The translations under genes and the position numbers were made by a program. The notes beneath the pieces were generated by a model. It was not told where the DNA came from and did not search any database. It was given only the letters and a program-made list of their open reading frames with translations. From Oscillatoria princeps RMCB-10 (GTDB taxonomy: Bacteria > Cyanobacteriota > Cyanobacteriia > Cyanobacteriales > Oscillatoriaceae): 64,000 nt of DNA. Positions 62,717 through 64,000 of the stretch are shown in pieces. The stretch is taken from the NCBI GenBank assembly GCA_019359235.1, contig JAHHHT010000001.1:248001-312000 (forward strand). Direction: 5' to 3'. Within the stretch, counting starts at the first letter, position 1; the number at the start of each line of letters is the position of its first letter.

Positions 62717-63352
62717 AGCCCGGTGCGTGTGGGGATGCGTGGATTTTGGATGCGTGGATTTTGGATGCGTGGATTGGGCATTGGGGATTGGGGACTGGGT
62801 TAAGCTGTTGCGCATTTAATTTGCGCTATCGAGCTCTATCCATTCGTTCCGGGGGCCGGCACTCTTTCCTTGCCCCTAAAGCCTGGGAACGCCAAGCAAG
62901 CCGGCTCTGCCTTCTTTCTCCAACAAGCAGATTAAAAGCCTAACAGCTTACAGCCTCACAAGTATTGCCTCACACATATTTTCTCACACATATCCCTCAC
63001 ACATCGCGCCCGCAGCGGTTTTCCGCTGGATGAAGTGCGCCGCAGAAACCCGGTTTCTTAAAGAAAACGGGTTTCTCAGTACCTCACTAATATGAAAAAC
63101 GCTATAAGCTATGGCGCATTGAATTTGCACTATCCATCTCTATTCCCTCGTTCCCAGGCTCTGCCTGGGAACGCCCTCGGTCGGATCTGCCTCCTTTCAA
63201 GGGAAAAGCAGGTTAAAAGCCGAACAGCTTATCTTCTGTAAAGGCGCGGCAGTCAAGCGGAGTATAAAAAATTTATTAAAACTTTTTATGGCGTGACATC
63301 AGGAGTGGGGTGCGCTGCAGCGCACCCGACCGGCTTGTCCCGCCTCCCTGTC
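62717..63352. other. Repeat-rich intergenic region
   Basis: About 635 bp without a supportable gene. GGATTTTGGATGCGT units (62741-62775), GGGCATT/GGGGATT heptamers (62774-62798), an imperfect GAAACCCGGTTTC pair (63045-63077) and a CGTTCCCAGGCTCTGCCTGGGAACG palindrome (63150-63174). Convergent between the caspase-like gene and the terminal kinase gene. Confidence 0.6.
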
Positions 63353-64000
63353 TCAGGCGTTAGTCCCAATGGGAATCTCGATCGAGAACTCCGTACCGCA
63401 ACCCGGTTGAGAAACACAGTGCAGTGCGCCGCCGTGCTTTTCCACGACGATTTGATAGCTGATGGACAGCCCCAAGCCGGTGCCTTTCCCCACCGGCTTG
63501 GTGGTGAAGAAGGGCTCAAAGATGCGCTTTCGCACGTCCTCCGGGATTCCGGGTCCGCTGTCGGCAATCCGAATCACCACAGTTTGGCTCCTGGACAAAT
63601 GCGAGCTATCTTCTAGCCGGCGCTCGGTGCGCGATGCCCCACGCCCCATTTCAGTGCGAATGGTAATTTTACTGGGCTCGGCTTTCATCTGTGCCGGTGA
63701 GCGCCGCTTGTCGCCATCTTCTATGGCGTCAATGGCATTGCTGAGAATGTTCATAAACACCTGATTCAGCTGTGCGGGGTAGCACTCCACCAGGGGAAGC
63801 TGACCGTATTCTTTGACCACCTCGATCCCGGCACTATCTGGCTTAGCTTTCAGCCGGTGCTGCAAAATCAGCAGGGTGCTGTCGATGCCTTCGTGGATAT
63901 CCACCGGCTTCTTCTCGGCTTCATCAAGCCTTGAGAAATTGCGCAGGGAGAGCACCAGCTGGCGCATGCGGTCGGAGCCCACCTTCATCGAAGATAAGAT
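63353..64000 (-). CDS. Sensor histidine kinase, C-terminal part (cut by window end)
   Basis: At least 215 codons; the frame stays open to base 64000, so the N-terminus lies outside. Visible is the end of the dimerisation helices ([20 protein letters not shown]) and a complete HATPase domain: N box [19 protein letters not shown]1 [40 protein letters not shown], and the C-terminal [12 protein letters not shown]. The [20 protein letters not shown] type is typical of cyanobacterial PAS/GAF sensor kinases. A basic insertion ([13 protein letters not shown] and [14 protein letters not shown]) splits the strands after the N box. Confidence 0.93.
   Translation of the reverse strand: MLSSMKVGSDRMRQLVLSLRNFSRLDEAEKKPVDIHEGIDSTLLILQHRLKAKPDSAGIEVVKEYGQLPLVECYPAQLNQVFMNILSNAIDAIEDGDKRRSPAQMKAEPSKITIRTEMGRGASRTERRLEDSSHLSRSQTVVIRIADSGPGIPEDVRKRIFEPFFTTKPVGKGTGLGLSISYQIVVEKHGGALHCVSQPGCGTEFSIEIPIGTNA

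Noticed and set aside
1-64000. tRNA, rRNA, riboswitch or transposase genes
   Set aside because: Looked for cloverleaf-type segments, conserved rRNA stretches and transposase motifs while reading; none was convincing. A covariance-model search would be needed to exclude small RNAs.

Overview
The window looks like chromosome from a filamentous, gas-vesicle-forming cyanobacterium, probably of the Oscillatoria/Microcoleus type. The evidence is gas vesicle genes (gvpC, gvpN, gvpV, a gvpF/L), phycobilisome-like proteins and a linker, a cluster matching the Synechocystis slr0144-slr0152 photosystem II assembly (Pap) genes, AcnB, LL-diaminopimelate aminotransferase, CHAT/caspase/STAND/WD40 proteins, HIP1-like GCGATCGC sites, and many short palindromic and heptamer-type intergenic repeats. 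No rRNA, tRNA, CRISPR array, transposase or replication origin was recognised. The species assignment is inference.

Layout. 0.1-8.5 kb: Uma2 nuclease-like protein, a dynamin-like GTPase followed by a J-domain protein, a DUF4258/YgiT-zinc-finger pair, a HicB-like protein whose tail is made of an intergenic repeat, a tyrosinase fused to half of a vWA domain with a MelC1-like small protein upstream, and a DUF4160(broken)/DUF2442 pair. 8.6-15.4 kb: acnB with a clear terminator, and a multi-PAS GGDEF/EAL protein. 15.6-19.6 kb: gas vesicle island (gvpV on +; gvpC, gvpN and a CxxCxGxG protein on -) rich in tandem repeats. GvpC and GvpN carry a related winged-helix-like tail. 20-28 kb: secreted CHAT protein, hybrid histidine kinase, dapL, DUF433, Uma2. 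28.4-36.5 kb: a DUF433/DUF5615 pair, DUF29, and a large secreted filamentous-haemagglutinin/CHAT gene broken by one nonsense codon and one frameshift.

36.8-48.2 kb holds two copies of a two-gene module (P-loop ATPase followed by STAND NTPase with WD40 propellers) that have decayed in complementary ways. The left copy keeps the STAND-WD40 gene and only a scrap of the ATPase. The right copy keeps the ATPase and has lost the propellers of its STAND gene. 49.4-53.9 kb: a second DUF4258/YgiT pair, then a minus-strand run encoding an internally duplicated MazG-like protein, GvpF/L, an allophycocyanin-like protein that keeps the bilin cysteine, and a phycobilisome linker.

54.2-62.7 kb is the Pap-type cluster: Ser/Thr kinase, 2Fe-2S ferredoxin, two phycobilisome-like proteins without the bilin cysteine, two V4R proteins, a small conserved protein, and a caspase-fold protein with a Tyr/Asn-substituted dyad fused to a membrane helix and repeats. 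The genes are those of the Synechocystis operon but split over both strands. The window ends inside a sensor histidine kinase.

The strongest leads are the tyrosinase-vWA fusion, the complementary decay of the ATPase/STAND module, the MazG-like/GvpF-L/allophycocyanin-like operon, the winged-helix tails on GvpC and GvpN, and several cases of intergenic repeats captured inside coding sequence.
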